NCBI RefSeq assembly: GCF_002802905.1
Contig: NZ_PEBK01000014.1
Span: 1 to 45,822 of the forward strand
Direction of reading: 5' to 3'
From: Bifidobacterium simiarum
GTDB taxonomy: Bacteria; Actinomycetota; Actinomycetes; Actinomycetales; Bifidobacteriaceae
DNA length: 45,822 nt
Both the position numbers and the translations under genes were made by a program. The notes under the pieces were generated by a model that was not told the DNA's origin, made no database searches, and saw only the letters and a list, made by a program, of their open reading frames with translations. Positions 15,868 to 23,081 of the stretch are shown here, in pieces (position 1 is the first letter of the stretch; each line of letters opens with the position of its first letter).

Positions 15868-16127
15868 GCGATATGGATGCCGATATGAGCGTTCCACTGT
15901 ACGACGGCGGCTCGTTCCGTCTGTACGGCAACCGAATCGAAAAGGACAAGGGACTGTTCTTCAAGAGCACCGAGGTGACGTACTACGACGATGTCGTCTC
16001 GGCCCGGCTCGCAGGCAGGACACTGACCATCGCCCGAACCGGGTGGAAGCCCAGCATCATGCTTGACTTCCGCCGCAAAGAGCATGCCAGAGTCGCGTTG
16101 GACATCATCAATCTCTGCAAATCATGA
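15864..16127 (+). CDS. Conserved-looking protein of unknown function, 87 aa
   Basis: It starts at the ATG of the ATGA overlap with the HTH gene. The sequence alternates short beta-type stretches (GSFRLYGNRIEKDKG, VTYYDDVVSARLAGRTLTI) and ends with an amphipathic helix (HARVALDIINLCKS). This beta-rich then helix order resembles small PH-like folds, but no motif proves it. It is translationally coupled to its neighbour and lies 51 nt before the ADP-ribosylglycohydrolase. Confidence 0.65.
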   Translation: MSDMDADMSVPLYDGGSFRLYGNRIEKDKGLFFKSTEVTYYDDVVSARLAGRTLTIARTGWKPSIMLDFRRKEHARVALDIINLCKS

Positions 16128-16178
16128 CACCGGGGTCATGTGTGGCCCTGCAGAACGGCAATATCAAAGGAGTGCTTT

Positions 16179-17051
16179 ATGGTCGATCGGCAGAACGATC
16201 CGTGGGCTGCGCGGCTCAAGGCGGCCGTGTATGGCGAGGCGGTGGGGGACGCGCTTGGCGTGCCCTACGAATTCCGGGAGCGGGACACCTTCCGGTGCGA
16301 GACCATGACGGGCGGCGGCGCGCATCGACGCCCGGCCGGCACGTTCTCCGACGACACGTCGATGATGCTCGCCACCTTGGATTCCTTCGGCCATTGCGGA
16401 GGCCGGGTCAACCCCGACGATCTGCGCGAACGGTTCCGCGCATGGCGCTACGACGGCGACTACACGGCCGACGGCATCGTCTTCGACGTCGGTATCGCCA
16501 CCGACCGGGCCCTCGAAACCGGCCGCGGCATGACCGGCGAATACGACAACGGCAACGGTTCGCTGATGCGCTCCATTCCGCTCGCGTTCTTCCCCGTCTC
16601 CGACGACGAAATCCGCGAATCCAGCGCGATCACCCACGCCCACCGAATCAGCACCGACGCCTGCGTGGCCTACGTGCATGCGGCCCGAATGCTCATCGAC
16701 GGCCGGACCGCACGGGAAGCGGCCGCCGCCATCGGCTTCGACCGGCTCTGGGAAACCCCGCGCGAGGAGATCGAATCCACCGGGTTCGTCCGTCACACGC
16801 TACGGGCCGCATTCTGGTGCCTGACCGTCACGGACTCCTACGCCGACTGCGTGCGCACCGCCGTGAACCTAGGTCTCGACACCGACACCACGGCCGCGGT
16901 CGTCGGTGCGCTCGCCGGCATCGTCTACGGATTCGGCGGGCGGACCGGCATCCCGGACGAATGGGTGAACGTCCTGCGAGGCCGGGACGTGATCGACCGG
17001 ATCCTTGACGGCGCGGTCGATAACGCGTACGGCGGCGGGAGTGAGGTGTGA
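16179..17051 (+). CDS. ADP-ribosylglycohydrolase family protein (DraG/ARH-like)
   Basis: A 290-aa enzyme predicted to remove ADP-ribose from protein, nucleic acid or small-molecule acceptors. Family marks: GEAVGDALGVPYEF near the N-terminus, FSDDTSMMLATL (metal-binding Asp pair with Thr), DNGNGSLMRS in the middle, and LGLDTDTTAAVVGALAG near the end, which carries the second metal-binding Asp/Thr set. AAAGGAG lies 6 nt before the ATG at 16179. All metal ligands expected of the family appear present. It is followed after 1 nt by an esterase gene. No ADP-ribosyltransferase gene is seen nearby. Confidence 0.88.
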   Translation: MVDRQNDPWAARLKAAVYGEAVGDALGVPYEFRERDTFRCETMTGGGAHRRPAGTFSDDTSMMLATLDSFGHCGGRVNPDDLRERFRAWRYDGDYTADGIVFDVGIATDRALETGRGMTGEYDNGNGSLMRSIPLAFFPVSDDEIRESSAITHAHRISTDACVAYVHAARMLIDGRTAREAAAAIGFDRLWETPREEIESTGFVRHTLRAAFWCLTVTDSYADCVRTAVNLGLDTDTTAAVVGALAGIVYGFGGRTGIPDEWVNVLRGRDVIDRILDGAVDNAYGGGSEV

Positions 17052-17052
17052 C

Positions 17053-17754
17053 ATGCGACTGACGATGATCTCCGACATCGATTTCGGCCATGATGGTATT
17101 GATGGTCCGGACGGTACCGGTGATTCGGATGGTGCCGCTGACCTGTATGTGATGTTCCACGGATACGGCAACGACGAGCAGGAGATGATCCGCATCATCA
17201 AGGCGATCGACCCGGAAGCCGACTATATGACCGTGCGCGGTCCGATCGGCCGGCGATACCTCGGCGGATACGCGTGGTACGACAGTGTCGGATGGGATGA
17301 CGCGCGGATTCAGTCGCAGTGCTCAGCGATCGGCGACAGGATCGTGACCCTATTGGATGCGAACGGATTGCGGCGGAGACGGATCGTGCTCGTCGGATTC
17401 TCCCAGGGCGGGTATCTGTCCTACCGGTTGCTCGCCGATCACCCGGACGTCTTCGACGCCGCGGTGTTGCTCGCCCCCTCGTTCCATGATGACCGGACCG
17501 TGACGCCTGACCTTGGCGGCGCGGGGCTTGGTGGTGATGGCGATGCCCGTGGTGATGGTCTTGGTGGCGGTGGGCGACCGGCCGTGTTCCTCGGATACGG
17601 CACTCTCGACCGACAGATTCCCGATCGGCAGAAGGAGGCGATACGCAAGGCGCTCGCCGGTTTCGCCCGGGTGGAGGAGCGGACCTACGAGGGAATGCGG
17701 CATGATGTGTGCGAGCGGGAATTCGAGGATATCCGTGAGTTTCTGCGGCGGTGA
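17053..17754 (+). CDS. Phospholipase/carboxylesterase-like alpha/beta hydrolase
   Basis: A 233-aa serine hydrolase. It has MFHGYGNDEQEM (oxyanion region), the nucleophile elbow GFSQGGYLS near residue 120, and a C-terminal catalytic His in MRHDVCEREF, the layout of the carboxylesterase / phospholipase 2 family. A Gly/Asp-rich insertion (GGAGLGGDGDARGDGLGGGG) lies between the nucleophile and the next strand and looks like a repeat-expanded loop. A similar Asp/Gly stretch is near residues 12-25. It starts 1 nt after the hydrolase stop, so the two are co-translated. Substrate unknown. Confidence 0.82.
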   Translation: MRLTMISDIDFGHDGIDGPDGTGDSDGAADLYVMFHGYGNDEQEMIRIIKAIDPEADYMTVRGPIGRRYLGGYAWYDSVGWDDARIQSQCSAIGDRIVTLLDANGLRRRRIVLVGFSQGGYLSYRLLADHPDVFDAAVLLAPSFHDDRTVTPDLGGAGLGGDGDARGDGLGGGGRPAVFLGYGTLDRQIPDRQKEAIRKALAGFARVEERTYEGMRHDVCEREFEDIREFLRR

Positions 17755-17852
17755 CAGGTGCTGGGGCGCGCTGCTGAGACGGTAACGTGCATTGCCGGAG
17801 AGTCGCTGAGGTGATTGCGGGGTGGCGATGGAGCTTGCGCCACGCCGAGGAT

Positions 17853-17880
17853 TTGCGGGACGACGATGATGTGATATTCT
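17853..17880 (+). promoter_or_regulatory. Probable promoter of tRNA-Pro
   Basis: TTGCGG and TATTCT are 16 bp apart and end 25 nt before the tRNA. The leader TTCTCGTTG is shared with tRNA-Arg at 1771-1779. Confidence 0.5.
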
Positions 17881-17905
17881 GTTTTCTCGTTGCGCTTAGC
17901 AGCAT

Positions 17906-17982
<77 letters not shown>

Positions 17983-17986
17983 GAAT

Positions 17987-18029
17987 GGCGGAGTCCCAAC
18001 GTTTTCAGGACGTGGGATTCCGCCTTTTT
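17987..18029 (+). terminator. Element-borne terminator of tRNA-Pro
   Basis: GGCGGAGTCCCA (17987-17998) pairs with TGGGATTCCGCC (18013-18024) with one G-T pair, followed by TTTTT. It replaces the native terminator, which was moved to 25128 by the insertion. Confidence 0.88.
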
Positions 18030-18036
18030 GCGTCGT

Positions 18037-18057
18037 AGGGGACATTCAGGGGACATT
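18037..18057 (+). repeat. Left pair of AGGGGACATT iterons (candidate Int arm sites)
   Basis: AGGGGACATT at 18037-18046 and 18048-18057, an 11-nt period. The same pair occurs at the other end (24937-24957), inside both att cores and in the same orientation. Confidence 0.7.
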
Positions 18058-18074
18058 GCTGGGCTTGGAACGGC

Positions 18075-18299
18075 CTATCCGAGCGGTCGGACGGTCCGCT
18101 GGTCGATCCATCGGTCGAGGTCCCCGCGCCGGTATCTGACGACCCTGCCGACCTTCACGTATGGCAGTTCGCGTCGTTCGCTGCGCCATCGGGCCAGCGT
18201 GCTTGTGGGAATGCCGAGGATGCGTGCGGCCTGTGCCGGGGTGAGCAGGACGCCGGTCTCCGTCACGGCCGATGCTGATTGGTGTTGCGTGGTGTTCAT
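18075..18299 (-). CDS. xis: Excisionase-like HTH protein, 74 aa
   Basis: A small MerR/AlpA-type helix-turn-helix protein: LTPAQAARILGIPTSTLARWRSE, then LPYVKVGRVVRYRRGDLDRWIDQ, the standard plan of excisionases that bend att DNA and direct Int to excise. It ends 93 nt inside the left core and is transcribed away from the integrase, with a 48-bp shared control region. No clear ribosome site precedes the ATG at 18299. Because Xis and Int do not share a transcript, excision may be regulated apart from integration. Confidence 0.8.
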   Translation of the reverse strand: MNTTQHQSASAVTETGVLLTPAQAARILGIPTSTLARWRSERRELPYVKVGRVVRYRRGDLDRWIDQRTVRPLG

Positions 18300-18308
18300 G
18301 CCCGTGGC

Positions 18309-18338
18309 TATGCGTCGCGTGGCACTGCCGGACGCATA
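18309..18338. promoter_or_regulatory. Inverted repeat between xis and int
   Basis: TATGCGTC (18309-18316) and GACGCATA (18331-18338), 14 bp apart, centred in the divergent region. The half-site TATGCG is also in the perfect palindrome at 21001, upstream of rep. Confidence 0.55.
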
Positions 18339-18347
18339 GGGATCATC

Positions 18348-19616
18348 ATGGCACGAGCATGGATCGAGGACCGGTGGCTGAAACCGGCGGAGAAACGACT
18401 TTCGGATGGCGGCGTGGTACGGGTGGATCCCCCCGCGTCGGTGAAACGCAGCCTGTCGATGCGCATGGATGATCCCGGGCGGGCCGCGGTGCCCGAGGAG
18501 TTTCGGACCGCGGCGTATGGCAGGGGTTCGCGTTGGGCGGTGTACTGGCGTGCGGACGGGAAGCGGCGTCGGCGCAGCTTCCGTGACTACCGGGATGCGG
18601 AGGCGTTCATGGCCGGTCTGGAGGACGACATCCGTTCCGACCGGTATGTCAGCCCCGATGATATGGAACGTTCGTTCGGCGAGGTGGCACGCCTGTGGGA
18701 GGCCACGCTGTCGGGCGGCGTCAAGGGCAGTACCGAGGCGAGGTATAGGCGCGAATTGCGCGTGTGGGTGCTGCCCCGCTGGGGATCGGTGCCTTTGGGG
18801 CGGATCACCACGGGCGCGTTGCAGGCGTGGGTGGCGCAGCTGGTGCGCGGCGAGGCCCCTCGCGACGGCAGGATCGGACAGGCCCGTCCCCTGGCGGCGA
18901 AATCGATCCGCTCGATCGTCTCGATCGTGACCGGCGCCGTGTTCTCCCATGCCATGAGCGAGGGCTGGGTGCTCCGGAATCCCGTGAAGGGCGTGAAGGT
19001 CCCCCGGCAGGTGCCCCGGGTACCGCGCGTGTACCTGACGCCGGAGGAGATCCGGGCCATCGCCGGTCAGATGAGGCCAGCCGACGCGGCGTGCGTGTAC
19101 CTGCTGGCCTACACGGGCATCCGCATCGGCGAGATGATGGCGTTGCGGTGCGGGGACGTGGATTTCGACCGTCATACGATCGCGGTGGACCGCACCCAAT
19201 CCGTTGACGCCGACGATCGGATCGTCGAGACCCTGCCCAAGGGAAATCGCACCCGGCGTGTACCGGTCCCGGGTAGCCTGACGCCCCTGCTGGCCGGTCT
19301 CGCGGACGGTCACGGGGACGACGAGTATCTGGTCCGCGCTCCCCGCGGCGGGCGGCAGACCACGAACAATTGGCGGAATCGGGTCTGGGCTCCCGCGTTG
19401 CGGGCGGCGGGCATGGACGGGATCGAGGGGCTCGTGATCCATTCCCTGCGCCACTCGTACGCGTCGATCGCGATCCGCAACGGGTGCGACGTGAAGACCC
19501 TGCAGTCGGTGATGGGGCATGCGTCGGCCGCGGAGACCCTCGACACGTACGCGGACCTGTGGCCCGACCGGGCGGGCGAGGTCGCGGAGGCGATCGACGG
19601 CGACATCCTCATGTAG
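18348..19616 (+). CDS. int: Tyrosine recombinase (integrase)
   Basis: A 422-aa site-specific recombinase. Residues about 60-100 form the arm-binding domain, 110-210 the SAM-like core-binding domain, and 225 to the end the catalytic domain with Arg in TGIRIGEMMAL, the H-x-x-R box HSLRHSY, the later His in MGHAS and the nucleophile Tyr in TLDTYADL. All catalytic residues are present. Start at 18348 with a weak site (AGGGATC); the longer frame has no family support. It lies next to attL, as expected for a tRNA-targeting integrase. Confidence 0.93.
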   Translation: MARAWIEDRWLKPAEKRLSDGGVVRVDPPASVKRSLSMRMDDPGRAAVPEEFRTAAYGRGSRWAVYWRADGKRRRRSFRDYRDAEAFMAGLEDDIRSDRYVSPDDMERSFGEVARLWEATLSGGVKGSTEARYRRELRVWVLPRWGSVPLGRITTGALQAWVAQLVRGEAPRDGRIGQARPLAAKSIRSIVSIVTGAVFSHAMSEGWVLRNPVKGVKVPRQVPRVPRVYLTPEEIRAIAGQMRPADAACVYLLAYTGIRIGEMMALRCGDVDFDRHTIAVDRTQSVDADDRIVETLPKGNRTRRVPVPGSLTPLLAGLADGHGDDEYLVRAPRGGRQTTNNWRNRVWAPALRAAGMDGIEGLVIHSLRHSYASIAIRNGCDVKTLQSVMGHASAAETLDTYADLWPDRAGEVAEAIDGDILM

Positions 19617-19640
19617 GGTCCCCGCCACGGCGGGGGTTCT

Positions 19641-19738
19641 GGGGACTGCGGGGGAGCGATCTCCCTGTCCTTCTTTTTCTTCCCTGCTCCTCCCATTAAT
19701 CCATGCAGGGGGAAGAGAGAAAAGCCCCCGGAGTCCCC
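19641..19738. terminator. Nested hairpins between converging int and rep
   Basis: GGGGACTGCGGGGG (19641-19654) is complementary to CCCCCGGAGTCCCC (19725-19738) at 13 of 14 positions. Inside it CCCTGC (19682-19687) pairs with GCAGGG (19705-19710). The pair could stop transcription from both sides. No gene lies in 19617-19758. Confidence 0.5.
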
Positions 19739-19758
19739 GGTCTCCCCCGAAGCGGTGT

Positions 19759-20919
19759 TTACGGGCGCGGGCATCGTCGCTCCGCCTCGTCGTTCCCGTC
19801 GTCCGTCTTCCCGTCCCGTTCGTGGGCGATGAGGCGGATGATGTCGAGCGCGATGGGGACCTCCCCGGTCTCGGTGCGCGAGCACAGGTGCGCCAGGAGC
19901 GTGGGGCTTCGTCTGAGCCTGCGCCATGTGCGCGGGGCAATGGGGTACAGGCGCATGCCCGGGATCGTGTCGTCGATGATCTGCCGGTCGCTGGCCTCCC
20001 GTCCTCCCACGAGGCTGCTTCTCAGATGCCGACTCCAGGTGATCGAGCGTCGTCGCTGGGTGGATTCCACGTATTCGATCCACAGGCTCCTCGCCCGCCA
20101 TTCGCCCAGTCGTCGGATCACGGGCGGGTCGAGCAGCTGGAACGGCGTGAGGGAGTCGTGGCCGCGCCCCTGCTTGCGGTCCATGCGGGTGATCTCGCTG
20201 CCGATCCGGTCGGGCGGCTTGCTCAGGTAGGAGGCCGCTCCTTCGGGTGTGGTCTCCACGTTCTCGCACAGGACCCCGTGGCGTTTCGACGGCCTGCGGG
20301 AACCGAGATGCTCGAGCGCCCGGCCCCACATGTCGCACAGTTCGTCCTGCAGCCTCTTGCGGTCCACGGGCGCGTCGGCGAACAGGAGCGCGTGGACGTG
20401 GGCGTGCCAGCCGTGGCCGGGGCTCCAGGTGATCTCCACGCTTCTGGCGTGGTGGCGGATCCCGAGATCGTTCCTGAGTTTGCGCCATCGCTGGCTGCCG
20501 GTCATGTCCGACCATGCGCGGGCGACGAGGTCGAGGCCGTCGGCAAGGGGCTCGCTCTTGGTGTGGGGGCGGGTGAGCGTGACGAACACGAGCGCGTGGC
20601 CCTCCCCGGTCCACCGGTCCGCGGCCCGCTGGAGGTCCCGGGCCCTGCGGGCGCGGATCACGGGCGTGCATACGGGGCATGCCCACGGGCTGGCGCAGTG
20701 CTCGAGGCCGGTGGCGTACGCGCGTCCGTCGATCAGGGTCATGTCCACGCGTCCCAGGGGCCAGCCGCATCTCGCGGGCCGCATGGGCAGTGCGAAGCCG
20801 CGCAGCCGGTCGGTCCGGGTGGCGTGTTCGATGGCATGGTCGATGAGCCATGAGGCGGACCGGTTGCGTCGCCGCCACATGTCGATGCGCAGGTTGCGGC
20901 GTTCCTCGAGGCGTTGCAT
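19759..20919 (-). CDS. rep: Rolling-circle replication initiator (RepSA-like, HUH)
   Basis: A 386-aa initiator. The N-terminal zinc-type cluster CASPWACPVC is followed by the conserved LVFVTLTRPH, the metal-binding HUH motif WHAHVHALLF, and the Tyr in AASYLSK, which is the likely nicking residue. The plan matches Rep of pSAM2/pC194-type plasmids and AICEs, which copy the excised circle. ATG at 20919 is chosen because GGGAGG lies 6-7 nt upstream; the frame extends to an ATG at 20991 with no ribosome site. It is divergent from the 108-aa gene. Confidence 0.87.
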   Translation of the reverse strand: MQRLEERRNLRIDMWRRRNRSASWLIDHAIEHATRTDRLRGFALPMRPARCGWPLGRVDMTLIDGRAYATGLEHCASPWACPVCTPVIRARRARDLQRAADRWTGEGHALVFVTLTRPHTKSEPLADGLDLVARAWSDMTGSQRWRKLRNDLGIRHHARSVEITWSPGHGWHAHVHALLFADAPVDRKRLQDELCDMWGRALEHLGSRRPSKRHGVLCENVETTPEGAASYLSKPPDRIGSEITRMDRKQGRGHDSLTPFQLLDPPVIRRLGEWRARSLWIEYVESTQRRRSITWSRHLRSSLVGGREASDRQIIDDTIPGMRLYPIAPRTWRRLRRSPTLLAHLCSRTETGEVPIALDIIRLIAHERDGKTDDGNDEAERRCPRP

Positions 20920-21000
20920 CGGGGTCCTCCCGCCGCCGGCGTCGGATGCCGCCCTTCGGGGCTTGTCCCCGCCCGTCGTGTTCTGGTTCATGGGGTTTGG

Positions 21001-21040
21001 CTATGCGCATAGTCATGGGTGCGTGGGGATGGTCCCCATG
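21001..21040. promoter_or_regulatory. Palindromes between rep and the 108-aa gene
   Basis: CTATGCGCATAG (21001-21012) is a perfect 12-bp palindrome. A second inverted repeat, TGGGGA (21024-21029) and TCCCCA (21033-21038), follows. TATGCG matches the half-sites between xis and int. Confidence 0.55.
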
Positions 21041-21065
21041 CGACCGGAACGAAGGGAGATTCATC

Positions 21066-21392
21066 ATGAATCGCATACCGGTGGATTGCGCCGCCCTGGG
21101 GGACATGAGGTTCCTCTCGGCCGAGGCGCGCATGGACCAGGACGGCAAGCCCGTGCTGCGTGACGGGGTGCCCGTGCAGCGGGTGAGCGTGCTGGTACGG
21201 CCCGCGGACGGCCGACAGGAGGTGATCGAGATCAACGTGGCACGTGTGGAACCGGTCCGTATGGCCGATCTGGCCCGCGTGCGGATCACGGACCTCACGG
21301 CCCGTCCGTGGGTGATCGACGGACGTGACGGGATCAGCTGGAACGCCGACGATGTCACGCCGCTGGGAGGCCCCCAGAACGACAACAAGTAG
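21066..21392 (+). CDS. Element-encoded protein of unknown function, 108 aa
   Basis: Start at 21066 after GAAGGGAG. The product is largely beta-type (MRFLSAEARMDQDGKPVLRD, VQRVSVLVRP, VIEINVARVEP) and ends in a polar tail (GGPQNDNK). It is divergent from rep and followed by two hairpins. Small proteins at this place in AICEs and actinomycete plasmids often help replication or transfer, and single-strand-binding-like folds occur among them, but I see no motif that decides this. Confidence 0.72.
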   Translation: MNRIPVDCAALGDMRFLSAEARMDQDGKPVLRDGVPVQRVSVLVRPADGRQEVIEINVARVEPVRMADLARVRITDLTARPWVIDGRDGISWNADDVTPLGGPQNDNK

Positions 21393-21486
21393 TGCGATGC
21401 TGGTCGGTGCGCCGACTGATCGCATGAGGAAGACCCGGAGTCGTCCACTCCCCGCAATGGGTTCGGACGAGGCCCCGGGCCTTTTC
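21393..21486. terminator. Two hairpins after the 108-aa gene; possible origin or transfer site
   Basis: The first hairpin has TGCGAT / ATCGCA outer arms and GTCGG / CCGAC inner arms (21393-21424). The second has CCCGG / CCGGG outer and TCGTCC / GGACGA inner arms (21434-21479), followed by CCTTTT. The second is probably a terminator. The first, beside rep and the translocase gene, could be a replication origin or transfer locus. One GACCCGGA octamer lies at 21432. Confidence 0.55.
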
Positions 21487-21524
21487 GTATGTGGACTACG
21501 GCTTTTCTCTTTCGTGCCGGCGGT

Positions 21525-22925
21525 CTAGGCGAGCCGGTCCCAGCGTACCCACTGGCCGCCGTCGCCCGTGTCGATGATGGACAGGCCGCGCCACCGGTCG
21601 CGTTCCACTCCGGTGAAGCTCATGCCTTCGATCTGTTCGTTGGTCCACCCGAGGACCGCCTGCGTCTTGGACCGTTCGCCGGACCAGAACGCGATGCGGG
21701 CGAGCTGGCTGCGCACCGCGGTGTCGATCACGTCGCCGGTCCAGTCCTGCGAGATCAGGATCGTGATCCATCCCGCGGACGCGCCGGCGCGGATGAGGGT
21801 GAGCAGGTCGCCCCGGATGGCCTGCAGCGTCTCCGCCTTCCCGCGGTCCCGGGTCTTGGCCCATAGCTGCTGGCATTCGTCCACGACCACGAGGCGCACG
21901 GGATCGGCTTCGGTGACCGTGTGATCCCAGTAGGCGGGACGGTAGCGTCGCTGTCGTTCGCGCATGTCCCTGACCTCATGGTCGAGCGCATCCCTGACCC
22001 GGTTCAGGCTCTCCGGACTGCCGTCGTCGGCGATCACGGTCGCGCCCATGCTCAGGACCGAGCCCGTGTCACGGCCGAGCGGCGACTCGTAGTCGGATCC
22101 GGCCTTGCAGTCGATGACCAGCGCCCTCGCGTAGCCCGCGTGCAGGAGACCGGCCAGCAGGAGCGTGACCGCGCGGGTCTTGCCCGATCTCGAGGCCCCT
22201 CCCACGCACAGGCCCGGCAGGTTGCGCAGCTGGAGCACATGGGGCGTGCGGTGTTCGCCCATGCCGATCTCGAGCGCCAGCCCGTGCCCGTCGTTCGACA
22301 CGTACGGCAGCCGGTCGAGCGTGCGCGGCGGGTCGAGTTCGACGTACCGGGGATGCTCGTGGAACTCGACCATGCAGCGGACGCCGTCCACATGGGTCAC
22401 GCGGGCGTCGACCATGTCGATGCACGGGGCCGCCGTTTTCATGACCGTCCCCAGCCGGTCGGGCGCCAGTCCCGCGCCCAGTCCCTCGCCGATCCCGAGC
22501 GTGTGCGTCCTCTCGTTCCACGCCACGTCGTAGTCGCGGGCGGGCGTGTCCTTCGCGTCACGTACGACGCCGAGCTCGCGCAGGATCCGGTTGCCTCGGC
22601 GTCGCCTGATGCGTTGCCGCCACCGACGGGCGTCCTCCACGGGCGAGAGACGGGCCAGCTGTGTCATTCCCATGTCCCCGGCCCACTCGTCGGCCCTGAC
22701 CACGCCGTCCCCCGAGGGGATCGGGACCGGCAGGGCGATGACGGACACGGCCAGCATCATGGCCAGCACGGCGGGCGACCACCAGTCGGGTATGGGCGTG
22801 ATCCACGGGACCAGTATCAGCGTCAGCCATACGGGGGTCCTCCACGAGTCGCCTACGGACTGCCACACGCGTCCCGCCCTGCCGGGCTGACGGGGTTTTG
22901 CCACACGATGATGATAGTCGAGCAT
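21525..22925 (-). CDS. TraB/FtsK-like DNA translocase of conjugation
   Basis: A 466-aa ATPase. Two membrane segments (about residues 33-70, VWLTLILVPWITPIPDWW and VLAMMLAVSVIALPVPI) precede a FtsK/SpoIIIE motor domain with Walker A GGASRSGKT near residue 226 and Walker B RLVVVDECQQLW. In actinomycete plasmids and AICEs this single protein moves double-stranded DNA between mycelial cells. The start at 22925 has AAGGAGGAG 5 nt upstream. The C-terminus ends soon after the motor and lacks an obvious winged-helix gamma domain, as in TraSA-type proteins. The host is not mycelial, so the transfer route is open. Confidence 0.87.
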   Translation of the reverse strand: MLDYHHRVAKPRQPGRAGRVWQSVGDSWRTPVWLTLILVPWITPIPDWWSPAVLAMMLAVSVIALPVPIPSGDGVVRADEWAGDMGMTQLARLSPVEDARRWRQRIRRRRGNRILRELGVVRDAKDTPARDYDVAWNERTHTLGIGEGLGAGLAPDRLGTVMKTAAPCIDMVDARVTHVDGVRCMVEFHEHPRYVELDPPRTLDRLPYVSNDGHGLALEIGMGEHRTPHVLQLRNLPGLCVGGASRSGKTRAVTLLLAGLLHAGYARALVIDCKAGSDYESPLGRDTGSVLSMGATVIADDGSPESLNRVRDALDHEVRDMRERQRRYRPAYWDHTVTEADPVRLVVVDECQQLWAKTRDRGKAETLQAIRGDLLTLIRAGASAGWITILISQDWTGDVIDTAVRSQLARIAFWSGERSKTQAVLGWTNEQIEGMSFTGVERDRWRGLSIIDTGDGGQWVRWDRLA

Positions 22926-23081
22926 CTGTCTCCTCCTTCGGATGGGTTTCGTGTGAACACCGGAGGCTATACGGGGGTGAAGTGCATCAATCCGGGGACG
23001 CATAATAGGGGGTGACGGACGATCCTGGGTATTACGCTGGGATCGGACAACGATTCAAAGAAGAGGAAAAGAGGTTCGCAT

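Noticed and set aside
18075-19940. A 621-aa minus-strand ORF ending in the excisionase
   Set aside because: Only the last 74 codons match the excisionase family; the rest is antisense to the integrase.
19759-20919. HUH transposase instead of a replication protein
   Set aside because: The order CxxC, TLT, HAHVH and YLSK with Int, Xis and TraB next to it fits AICE/plasmid Rep, and no transposon ends flank the gene.
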